Shown piece after piece: positions 7,719-15,639 of a stretch of DNA of 64,000 nt (its first letter is position 1; every line of letters starts with the position of its first letter). The translations under genes were made by a program, and so were the position numbers. The DNA is taken from assembly GCA_022241785.1 (NCBI GenBank), contig JAKOMP010000008.1:1-64000 (forward strand). Direction: 5' to 3'. Source of the DNA: Cyanocohniella sp. LLY (lineage in GTDB: Bacteria; Cyanobacteriota; Cyanobacteriia; Cyanobacteriales; Nostocaceae). Under the pieces are notes generated by a model. The model searched no databases. It was not told where the DNA came from and was given only the letters and a program-made list of their open reading frames with translations.

Positions 7719-9794
7719 TTAGTTTTTATAAAGATTAACAATTGCTTCACCTTTAGCCTTGATTTTCTCTATCAAAGCTTGAGGTTTTATGACCTTGACA
7801 TTACCATCAAAACCAATAATCCAGCGTAAGAAATCCACATCATTTAAGCACCATTGAGGTAATGTCACCTGGAAGCGATGCGGAAAATGTTTATCACCTG
7901 TTCCTGCAAGAGAGAAAATAGATTTAGGTAAATTTAATCTTTTACTTGCTGTTGGCAAAGACATTTTCATTTGTTGTGCAGGAAAACGTTTAGTTCCTTC
8001 AGCAACAAACCGAAATATTATGTCATTAAACCATAATTCTACAGTTACGCAAACCTGAGCGCGCTGTAGTTTGTTACCCCTTAAAAATTGTTGCTGCTCT
8101 TGGGTAACATAACCTAAGTGAATACCTGCACTAGCTTGGGATAATTTTTGTAATTTTTTTAAAGCTTCTTCCTGTTCTTGTCGAGAACGTACTTGAAATT
8201 GTGGTTGACCAATAAATAATCTATCTAAACGTTCAAAACGAAACAAACCATTGTATTTACCTGATACACACTCATAACCCAAATACCAAGCCGAGTTAAA
8301 AAACACAATTTGTAAGGGAAAGGCTAAAAAAAACCCTTCTTCATCTAAAACAAACTTACCACCACCAGGAAAGCGGTTTAATTCTAACAGTTGTCCGTTA
8401 ACAATTGCTTCTTCAACACGCTGTACATTTTTCGCTAAAGATTCTGTTGGTAAATACTTGGAATCAATCATACTCCGGTTAGCGATCACTCGTACCGGAT
8501 ACACCCGACTCACACCTAACTTACTTTTTGCCATACGAGTAGCAAATGTTTCATATACTTCCAAAGCTATGGGGTCATCAAGACTTTGCGCTTGAGACTG
8601 GAGAATATCAAAAACCTTAGTTAACTCATGTGCTGATAAAATCGCCGTTCCTGCAAAATAACCATCTCGCATAGAAAAATTTGGTAAAATTTTATATGGT
8701 TTTAGGACTTTTTCTATATCTTTACGTACAGAATCTAAAACATTTCCTTGGTTAATTCCCAGTTCTTGTAATGCAGATACCAGGGTTTTTAAACTGCCTT
8801 GTCCGGTATTGGGTAAAAATGGATAATGCAAAATCAAGCGAATAGTTTGCAACAATCGTTGAAACGTTTGTGAATCAGAGTAAGAATGAGTTACTAAATC
8901 ATCTGAAAAAGTTTCAGAACAAACACCTGGGAATATTGGATAGTCGAAAGGTGCGGAAATAGTATTGATACCCACGAAAGAGTTTTGTTGCAACCAAAGT
9001 AAATCAGTAGCAAGCGCTGACTCATTGGCATAGATTTTGCCACATAATTGGCTCATGCAAGCAGTGATTTCCTCTAAAGAACTGGCAAACTGAGGAACTT
9101 GACCAAAAATGCTTGCTAATAAACTGGGATGAGTGAACTGTAAATTACCAATTCCCGGATAGCGAATAATCAAAGAAATAAGATACATCAACCGTTCAAA
9201 GTCCAGTAGTTGACTGTAAGCATGAAAAGTCATCTGACTATTACGGTTAGTACGATTGATGAGGATACGGGAAAGCTGTTGAATTTGTTGCGGAATTTTT
9301 TGAATCTTGAAGTTTGGAGAAGTAACATCAATTTCTTTGACTGCTGCAAATCCTTCAGCGGAAATGGGTGGAAAGTCTTGCAGCCATGTTTGCATGTTGT
9401 CAATGACTGCTGCTGGAACTTGACGGGTACGTTGTTGATTCCACTTCTGACAAATTGTTAAGGGTGTTTGTAAGTACCACCCCATCCATAACATCGGGGA
9501 ATTAATAGCCAAATCTAACTTTTGCAGCAACTCCATCCGCCATGCACGTCTGGCATTAGTAGCATCATAAATGACAGCATTACCTTGATGAATAGCTGTC
9601 ACAGTTTCGGAAATAACTTTTTCTTCTATCTCTAGCCACTCTCCTTGGATACTTGTATCACCGTAAAGTTGGTGACGAATGGTGTCAGTAGAAACAATGC
9701 GATAATTCCCCAACTTTGCTAATTCGGCGGCGAAGGTGGATTTTCCGCTACCAGGAATACCGATGAGGAAATGGCAGATGGGAGGAATAGACAT
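7719..9794 (-). CDS. P-loop ATPase/WYL-domain fusion, putative CRISPR-linked regulator
   Basis: A 691-aa protein. The N-terminal 150 residues form a polynucleotide-kinase-like P-loop domain: Walker A GIPGSGKS at residues 12-19, then VSTDTIR and a YDATNA box near 77. A long helical middle follows, then a WYL domain at roughly 470-560 (NSAWYLGYECV, RFERLDRLF) and a WCX-like C-terminus. WYL proteins are ligand-sensing regulators often found beside CRISPR-cas loci; in Synechocystis a WYL protein represses a CRISPR system. The gene is divergent from the cmr operon and ends against array 1. It may control the operon or sense a nucleic-acid ligand; the kinase-like domain could also have its own activity. 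Confidence 0.8.
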   Translation of the reverse strand: MSIPPICHFLIGIPGSGKSTFAAELAKLGNYRIVSTDTIRHQLYGDTSIQGEWLEIEEKVISETVTAIHQGNAVIYDATNARRAWRMELLQKLDLAINSPMLWMGWYLQTPLTICQKWNQQRTRQVPAAVIDNMQTWLQDFPPISAEGFAAVKEIDVTSPNFKIQKIPQQIQQLSRILINRTNRNSQMTFHAYSQLLDFERLMYLISLIIRYPGIGNLQFTHPSLLASIFGQVPQFASSLEEITACMSQLCGKIYANESALATDLLWLQQNSFVGINTISAPFDYPIFPGVCSETFSDDLVTHSYSDSQTFQRLLQTIRLILHYPFLPNTGQGSLKTLVSALQELGINQGNVLDSVRKDIEKVLKPYKILPNFSMRDGYFAGTAILSAHELTKVFDILQSQAQSLDDPIALEVYETFATRMAKSKLGVSRVYPVRVIANRSMIDSKYLPTESLAKNVQRVEEAIVNGQLLELNRFPGGGKFVLDEEGFFLAFPLQIVFFNSAWYLGYECVSGKYNGLFRFERLDRLFIGQPQFQVRSRQEQEEALKKLQKLSQASAGIHLGYVTQEQQQFLRGNKLQRAQVCVTVELWFNDIIFRFVAEGTKRFPAQQMKMSLPTASKRLNLPKSIFSLAGTGDKHFPHRFQVTLPQWCLNDVDFLRWIIGFDGNVKVIKPQALIEKIKAKGEAIVNLYKN

Positions 9795-10184
9795 TTTCTT
9801 TTATACTCAAGCAGACTTCTCTTGTATCTTCTTCCTGCTACTAGGCTGCAAGTCTAGTGTTTTCAAGCGAACCACAAATTTATAATCACACCTCTACAGA
9901 AAATTTCCTCATTCGCATGAGCGGTTATTGACATTGCTCTAGTTATAGCTAAGATAAATACACAACATCAAACCGCCAAAGTTCACATAGTGCAAATATA
10001 TAAAAAATTTGTTGTTATATCGCACTATACGTCCATAAAATCGGGATTTTTCTAGATAGATTTTAGTGATTTTACATAAAAAAGTTTAGTTACATCACTA
10101 ATTATTACAAAGTGTTTTATTAAAGGAAATTGCAATTACAGCGTGTATGTTAGAGTCTAAGCGCAATCGGGAGATGCAAAGTAC
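9795..10184. promoter_or_regulatory. Divergent promoter region between WYL gene and cmr operon
   Basis: 390 bp without genes. A sigma70-like rightward promoter is suggested by TTGACA (9928-9933), a 16-bp spacer and TAAGAT (9950-9955). An interrupted inverted repeat, ATAGTGC (9987-9993) with GCACTAT (10022-10028), flanks an AT core that itself has ATATA/TATAT arms; this is a reasonable operator for the WYL regulator. GGGAG 11-12 nt before the cas10 start serves as its ribosome binding site. Confidence 0.5.
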
Positions 10185-11780
10185 ATGAGTAAATATACTG
10201 CTATCACCTTTGCACCAGTTCAAGGATTTATCGAAAAATCACGAAAACTCCGAGACTTATATGGGGCATCTTTGATACTTTCTTATTTGAGCCAACAGCT
10301 AGTAAAGGAGTTTCATAAACCACCAGAACTAGAAGTAATTTCTCCAGCCAGTCATAATTTACAGAAAGGGATGCCTAATCGCATTCTCATTAAAGGGGAT
10401 GTTAGCAAGGAGCAAGCCAAAGCAATTTTAATCTCTGCTTGGAAAGACATTTTAAAAGTTTGTCGCCATTGGATAGAAGAGAAAATACCAGATAAATACC
10501 ATTGGGAAAGAGAATGGACACTTTGGGGTAGTCATACTTGGGAAATATTTCAAGGAAGCGGTGTAAGTATCCAAGCAGCGATGGATGATTTAGAAACCCG
10601 TAAATTGTGCCGTGATTGGAGTGGAGTTAATTGGATTGGAGAGAGTTCTAGCTTAACTGGTACGGATGCGATCGCATTTCCCGGATTGGGTGCAGAAACT
10701 CGCAATCCTAAAAATATGAACTATGGTTTAGAAAATGATCAAGTTAAAGAATTTTATCAAGAACTTGCCAGAAAACTAGATAATTGTCCTGCTGACCAAG
10801 AACCGGAAGGTAAATATATTGCACCTAACGAAAAATTGAGTATTCCCGAATTAGTAAAACGTTTAATTACCTTACCTGAAATAGCTAATTTAATCAGTCA
10901 GGCAAGACCTAATAATGAACCATTAACTAAACTACCACAGACATTTACAGAAATTCAACGTAAACCAACTGAAAATACACCCGGACAATGTACAGGTTGG
11001 TTTATGGGTGACGGTGACGAAGTAGGTAAACATCTGAAAGATTTAGCCAATAAAAATAATAGTGATCTAGAACTGGAAAAATTTAGTTATGCAATGCGAA
11101 ATTGGGGGGAAAATTTTGAGAAAACTTTCCCGGAAGACATAGGTAGAGTCGTTTATGCAGGTGGTGACGATTTTTTAGGCATCATTTACAGTAAAAATCC
11201 TGCTAAACCGATTAAGCCATTACAAGCTTTTGATTGGTTGATGACATTAAACAAGCAATGGCAAGCACATCAACAAGGTATAACTGTGAGTGTGGGTTTT
11301 GTTTGGGTAGCTGGTAGTGTCCCGCAACGAGACGTATTGCAACACTGTCGAGAAGCAGAGAAAGTTGCCAAATCATTAGGACGAAATAGAGTCACTATTC
11401 GAGTAGTGTTTAATAGTGGTCAGTATGTGCAATGGACTTGTCCTTGGGAGTATTTGTATATATTAAATGAATATCAAGATAGAGAAAAACAATCTAATTG
11501 GAGCCATATATATCAAGACTTATCACATTTAGAATCTCGGCGTACATTTAAGATTGAAAATACAAACGAAGCTTATACAGTCCAAAAATCAGCCCTAGAA
11601 TTTTTTGATATTTACTTTCCCGGACAAGGCAAAAAATTACTAGATGACAAAGACAATAAATTAACTCGTCATTTAGTAGGATTTAGCGAAAATGACGATG
11701 CAATAGACAGGGCAAGAGCCACAATAGATTGGATTACTGATTTAATTAAAGTAGGCTGGCATTTATGTTCAAATACCTAA
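10185..11780 (+). CDS. cmr2: Cas10/Cmr2, short form without HD domain
   Basis: Large subunit of the type III-B effector; on target RNA binding its Palm domain makes cyclic oligoadenylate. The 531-aa protein begins directly with the first Palm region (FAPVQGFIEKSRKLRDLYGA). The second Palm carries GDGDEVG near residue 276 and the catalytic GGDD at about 326-329. Canonical Cmr2 is roughly 800-1000 aa with an N-terminal HD nuclease; no HD motif is present, so target-stimulated ssDNA cleavage is unlikely. The intact GGDD and the downstream CARF-HEPN gene point to signalling as the main output. The start has a GGGAG ribosome binding site; the stop overlaps cmr3 by 16 bp. Confidence 0.93.
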   Translation: MSKYTAITFAPVQGFIEKSRKLRDLYGASLILSYLSQQLVKEFHKPPELEVISPASHNLQKGMPNRILIKGDVSKEQAKAILISAWKDILKVCRHWIEEKIPDKYHWEREWTLWGSHTWEIFQGSGVSIQAAMDDLETRKLCRDWSGVNWIGESSSLTGTDAIAFPGLGAETRNPKNMNYGLENDQVKEFYQELARKLDNCPADQEPEGKYIAPNEKLSIPELVKRLITLPEIANLISQARPNNEPLTKLPQTFTEIQRKPTENTPGQCTGWFMGDGDEVGKHLKDLANKNNSDLELEKFSYAMRNWGENFEKTFPEDIGRVVYAGGDDFLGIIYSKNPAKPIKPLQAFDWLMTLNKQWQAHQQGITVSVGFVWVAGSVPQRDVLQHCREAEKVAKSLGRNRVTIRVVFNSGQYVQWTCPWEYLYILNEYQDREKQSNWSHIYQDLSHLESRRTFKIENTNEAYTVQKSALEFFDIYFPGQGKKLLDDKDNKLTRHLVGFSENDDAIDRARATIDWITDLIKVGWHLCSNT

Positions 11781-12751
11781 TTACTATTAATCCTTTAGGA
11801 TTTATGTATGGAAGTGCTGGCGCATTTCTATCACCTGAAAATTTAGTAGGACGTTCTGGTGCTAAATTTCCTCCTGAAGCTTCTACACTATCAGGATTAA
11901 TATTTAGCATTAGCAAAATGACCAAAAACTTTTCTCAAGCTGAATTGAGAGAAAATCTCTATGTTACAGGGCCTTTCTGGGCAAAGTCCGATAATAAGCA
12001 GAATTTCTATGTCCCTATTCCTTGGCATAAAATAATTGCCAAAAAAGGTATAGGAGAATGGAAAATAGAAAATGGTGAATGGCAGTTAGAAAAAGACATA
12101 GAAAAACCAGAAGCAGATTATCGCTGGCAAACTCTTACATCTTGGAAAGATTCACCTAAATCACTCAGAAGTAGCAATAAATCAATTGCAGATAATCCTT
12201 GGAAATTCGTTTCTTTTCTACATCCTAAAATTCAAAACTCAGAACGTTGTGTAGAAAAATCTGACGGACTATTTTTAGAAAATTCTGTACAAATTCCAGA
12301 TGATATCTGTTTAGTTTATTTATCAACCTATCCTATAGATAACGGTTGGTATCGCTTTGGGGGTGAAAATCACATTGTAGAAATATCTTGTGACAAAATT
12401 AATCAAAAAACATTAGATATTTTAAATCAACCAATTAATCAAACTTTCGCCTTAATTACACCAGGAATTTGGGGTTCTAATCGCATATCTCATCGCTGTC
12501 CTCAACATGAAAAATTTCCCGAAACTATGCAAATGTTAACCGATAAACCAGTTCCTTATCGTTATCGTTCCCAAGGAACATTAGGAAGAGGACGTTACGC
12601 TGTTCCACCTGGAAGTGTTTATGTTCTCAAAGAACCTCTAAATAAACCTTGGTGGGAATGGGATGAAGTCTGGTTTCCCAAAGAAGGTTACAGCCTGAAA
12701 AAAGTGGGTTGTGGTTTGTGTTTACCAGTAGAAATTAAAGGAGTTGCATAA
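11765..12751 (+). CDS. cmr3: Cmr3, type III-B RAMP protein (Cas5 group)
   Basis: A 328-aa RAMP subunit that, with Cas10, caps the crRNA 5' handle at the base of the Cmr complex. It opens with LITINPLGFMYGSAGAF and PPEASTLSGLIFSI, the normal Cmr3 N-terminus. A Gly-rich RAMP loop is visible near residue 270-280 (YRSQGTLGRGRYAVPPGSV). It overlaps cas10 by 16 bp and ends 1 nt before the cmr4 ATG, so the operon is tightly coupled. Length is normal for the family. Confidence 0.9.
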   Translation: MFKYLITINPLGFMYGSAGAFLSPENLVGRSGAKFPPEASTLSGLIFSISKMTKNFSQAELRENLYVTGPFWAKSDNKQNFYVPIPWHKIIAKKGIGEWKIENGEWQLEKDIEKPEADYRWQTLTSWKDSPKSLRSSNKSIADNPWKFVSFLHPKIQNSERCVEKSDGLFLENSVQIPDDICLVYLSTYPIDNGWYRFGGENHIVEISCDKINQKTLDILNQPINQTFALITPGIWGSNRISHRCPQHEKFPETMQMLTDKPVPYRYRSQGTLGRGRYAVPPGSVYVLKEPLNKPWWEWDEVWFPKEGYSLKKVGCGLCLPVEIKGVA

Positions 12752-12752
12752 A

Positions 12753-13598
12753 ATGTATAAAAAAGCTTACGGCATCATTGAAACTTTAGCACCACTACAT
12801 GTAGGTGCAACTGCGGGAGAAGAAAGCGGTAATTTAAACCTGATATTCCGTGACCAATTTACTCAAACAGGTATCATTCCTGGTAGTTCCATTCGTGGTC
12901 GGATGCGTGCAGAAATGCGCCTGATGGAAAATGGAGAAGCAGAAGCAAAATATTGGTATGGTAATGAAGCCGCTTCAGAACAATCAGATACTAATAACGA
13001 GTCCATCGTTAAATTTGAGTATGCTTCCATTCTGTGGATTCCCGTTTTTTGTCCTGGTCAACCAATAGTTTGGGTAACTAGTCCTCGTTTACTGCAACGT
13101 TATCAAAGAATTGTTGGGGATATAGTTAAAATTAACGATAAATTTCTCAAAGATATAGATATTCCTGAACCATATACAGGGTCAACTAATGTCAAAGCAA
13201 AACAATTACCAGGTGGTACAAAAACCATATTCTTTAACTTGGGATTTTTAACAATCAAAAAAACCACAGACTTATCTGCTTGGTTCCCCTCAAAAAAAGA
13301 ACAGCCAGCAGTAATTGTAGACGATAGTGATATTGGCATGATTCATGATATGGCCTTATATCGCCAAAGTCGCGTGCGGTTAAAACTAGAACAAAAAGTA
13401 GTAGATGGTGGTGGGTTCTTTAACACTGAAGCTTTACCAGAAGGCACAATTTTAGTATTTCCAATTGCCATCAAAAACAATAAGCAATCTGCTAAAAATT
13501 GGCAGCCTTTTAACGGTAGTCAAAGCACAGATATTTATCTTGGTGGCTTAGAATCTATCGGCTTGGGTCATTGTGAATTAACTTTAAATGGAATCTAA
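12753..13598 (+). CDS. cmr4: Cmr4, type III-B backbone RAMP (Cas7 group)
   Basis: Cmr4 forms the repeating backbone and normally cuts target RNA every 6 nt. I choose the ATG at 12753 (281 aa): AAAGGAG lies 9 nt upstream, and the TTG at 12744 overlaps that site. The N-terminus has APLHVGAT, then a loop, then IPGSSIRGRMRAEMR, as in Cmr4. In that loop the family usually has an Asp (as in G-x-VDLPI); here it reads GNLNLIFRD, so Asn stands at the apparent catalytic position. If the alignment is right, the backbone would bind but not slice target RNA. The C-terminus has GGLESIGLGHCEL, a normal Gly-rich end. Confidence 0.9.
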   Translation: MYKKAYGIIETLAPLHVGATAGEESGNLNLIFRDQFTQTGIIPGSSIRGRMRAEMRLMENGEAEAKYWYGNEAASEQSDTNNESIVKFEYASILWIPVFCPGQPIVWVTSPRLLQRYQRIVGDIVKINDKFLKDIDIPEPYTGSTNVKAKQLPGGTKTIFFNLGFLTIKKTTDLSAWFPSKKEQPAVIVDDSDIGMIHDMALYRQSRVRLKLEQKVVDGGGFFNTEALPEGTILVFPIAIKNNKQSAKNWQPFNGSQSTDIYLGGLESIGLGHCELTLNGI

Positions 13599-14028
13599 AT
13601 ATATGACTTGGAAATCTTACAACTTAGACCAAGAAGCACAAAAACTAGTTCTCAAACATCGAGATAAAAAAGGCGTAATTGGTCAATCTCACAAAATGCG
13701 AACTACTGTAGCTTATGGTTTAGAGCGTTTTTGGGGAGAACAATTACGATTATTAGGTAAAAATGATTCAAAAGAACGAGCCAAAGGCGAATATTGGCGA
13801 GATACTTGGAAGACTTTTATCAAAATTATGAATGATGCAGGAATTAAACTTCCTAAAGAAGATGTGAGTGGCAGTAATACCACAGAAATCCAAAATTTTG
13901 CTGCTAAATTATGGGATTTCCCCATTGAAGACCAAAGAATATGTTTAGCAGTGCTGACACAATTTTGTGACAGCTTAGTTTGGTGGACTCAGCGTTATAA
14001 AACCACAGGAGATATTGATAGTGAATAG
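13588..14028 (+). CDS. cmr5: Cmr5, type III-B small subunit (Cas11)
   Basis: A 146-aa, mostly helical protein of the size and place expected for the small subunit that lines the Cmr filament. Cmr5-like features are the N-terminal basic helix with KSYNLDQEAQKLVLKHRDKK and the SLVWWTQRYK C-terminal helix. The start overlaps the cmr4 3' end by 11 bp; an alternative ATG at 13603 would remove five residues. Assignment rests on position, size and helical content more than on conserved motifs. Confidence 0.8.
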   Translation: MESKYMTWKSYNLDQEAQKLVLKHRDKKGVIGQSHKMRTTVAYGLERFWGEQLRLLGKNDSKERAKGEYWRDTWKTFIKIMNDAGIKLPKEDVSGSNTTEIQNFAAKLWDFPIEDQRICLAVLTQFCDSLVWWTQRYKTTGDIDSE

Positions 14029-15637
14029 TAATGAAGTTCCGTTAATGTTTCAAGCACCAGTCACCGGACGAGGACAAATTCAATATATCCAAGAACCAGA
14101 ACAATCAGAAAGATGGGTTGATGAATGGGTAGAAGCTGCTGCAACCAAAGCACCGCAATTTAACAGTCATGTTAAAACCAAAGAATATAAAATTACTTGG
14201 CGTTTTGTCTCTAATAGTGGACAAGATGAGGATATAATTCGACCTGTTATCGCTGCTAATGGGTTTCCTTATTATCCTGGTGCAAGCATGAAAGGTGCTT
14301 TTTTACGTGCTTGTACTCCCCAGCAGAGACAAAGATACTGCGGTAGTCAAACTTCTAGTAATGAAACCCAGCCGGGAATACTCCGCTTTCATGGTGCATA
14401 TCCTCAAGATCATACTTGGTGTGAACAACCATTAATTGATGTAGTTCACCCCCAAGAAAATTGGCAACTTAAAAATAGTGCTTCTCATGCTGCTTTTTTG
14501 CAAATATCCCTCTATCAACCGACATTAGTCTTTGGTATTTCTAGCATTGTTGAACTAGAAGCAAGTGAATGGGAAACTATTTGGCAGATTTGGGATAAAG
14601 CCATAGAAAGGGGTATTGGTTCTAGAGTCAGTGCTGGTTATGGACAGCCTATTAGCCACCCAGAAACTAAATTAATTACCGCTAAGTTGAAAGGACAAGG
14701 ACTAGCATCACAATTAATTGACAAAAGTGGTGAATTTCGCCCCAATATGTTTAAAGCTGCGTTACGAGGTCATACACTGCGGTTATTTAGTGGTATTACC
14801 GACGAAAACACAGCCGAAGCATTAACCAAAGAACTTTGGGGAGGATTTGCTGGCGCTAATGGTGCAGTAGTTGGTCAATTAGGCATTGCATTTAATCCTA
14901 TCAATTTAGAATTAGATGAATTTCGGTATAACAGAAACGTCATTATGCCTGTTTATGACTTAGAAGCAGGAACTTTAAATATTCTCTGTATGCAAGATTT
15001 TACAGATGAATATAAAAACGAATTGAAAAATTTAGCCAGACAAATTCTAAAGTTTTCGCTACTTTTGGGTGGTTTTGGTAAATCATGGCGACGTATTGAT
15101 CATCGCATATTTTTCCCCGAATATTTAGAAAATGGGGATAAACCAATGATAGGTTCCCATTGGGAATTTCTCAAGCCATCAAATAGTTATTATTTCCCAG
15201 TCAATAAGATTGACCATATAACTAACATCATTGATAGTGTACAAAGAACTGTTAATAATTGGCTGGTACTCAAAGGTAAAAGACCAAGTAATCAGCCTAG
15301 TTCTTGGCGTGAGTCATTTCATCCCCAAAAAGTGCAGGTTTGGGGACGTATTGCCGAAGATGAAGATGATAGTCAGGCTGTAATTTGGTTTCATGATAAT
15401 TATCAAGGTACTCAGTCAATTAAAGGTTCAAGCCTCACGGGAAAAATGGGGAAAATTGGTAGAATTTGGCATCGTATGTACCCTCGTCACATGAAACCCA
15501 GCAATGGAGAAATACACCGTAAAAGCAGGGAATATATAGAATTACTAACTATTTTCCCTGATAAAACTGATGAGAGAACGCAGAACTTTTTGAAATTTTT
15601 ACCAGACAGTGACTTTAGCAAACTTTGGGGTAATTAA
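14021..15637 (+). CDS. cmr6: Cmr6-like double RAMP protein (possible Cmr6-Cmr1 equivalent)
   Basis: I choose the GTG at 14021 (538 aa) because AGGAG lies 9 nt upstream; a TTG at 14015 is also open. The first half is Cmr6-like: YYPGASMKGAFLRAC near 90-105 and the Gly loop GIGSRVSAGYG near 205-215. The second half looks like another RAMP: FRPNMFKAALRGHTLRLFSG near 240-260, then ELWGGFAGANGAVVG, and a Gly loop LLLGGFGKSW near 345. Ordinary Cmr6 proteins are about 300-400 aa. No separate cmr1 gene is present, and the second half resembles the Cmr1 pattern FRxPSxxGxLR, so it may replace Cmr1. That last step is inference. Confidence 0.8.
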   Translation: MNSNEVPLMFQAPVTGRGQIQYIQEPEQSERWVDEWVEAAATKAPQFNSHVKTKEYKITWRFVSNSGQDEDIIRPVIAANGFPYYPGASMKGAFLRACTPQQRQRYCGSQTSSNETQPGILRFHGAYPQDHTWCEQPLIDVVHPQENWQLKNSASHAAFLQISLYQPTLVFGISSIVELEASEWETIWQIWDKAIERGIGSRVSAGYGQPISHPETKLITAKLKGQGLASQLIDKSGEFRPNMFKAALRGHTLRLFSGITDENTAEALTKELWGGFAGANGAVVGQLGIAFNPINLELDEFRYNRNVIMPVYDLEAGTLNILCMQDFTDEYKNELKNLARQILKFSLLLGGFGKSWRRIDHRIFFPEYLENGDKPMIGSHWEFLKPSNSYYFPVNKIDHITNIIDSVQRTVNNWLVLKGKRPSNQPSSWRESFHPQKVQVWGRIAEDEDDSQAVIWFHDNYQGTQSIKGSSLTGKMGKIGRIWHRMYPRHMKPSNGEIHRKSREYIELLTIFPDKTDERTQNFLKFLPDSDFSKLWGN

Positions 15638-15639
15638 AC

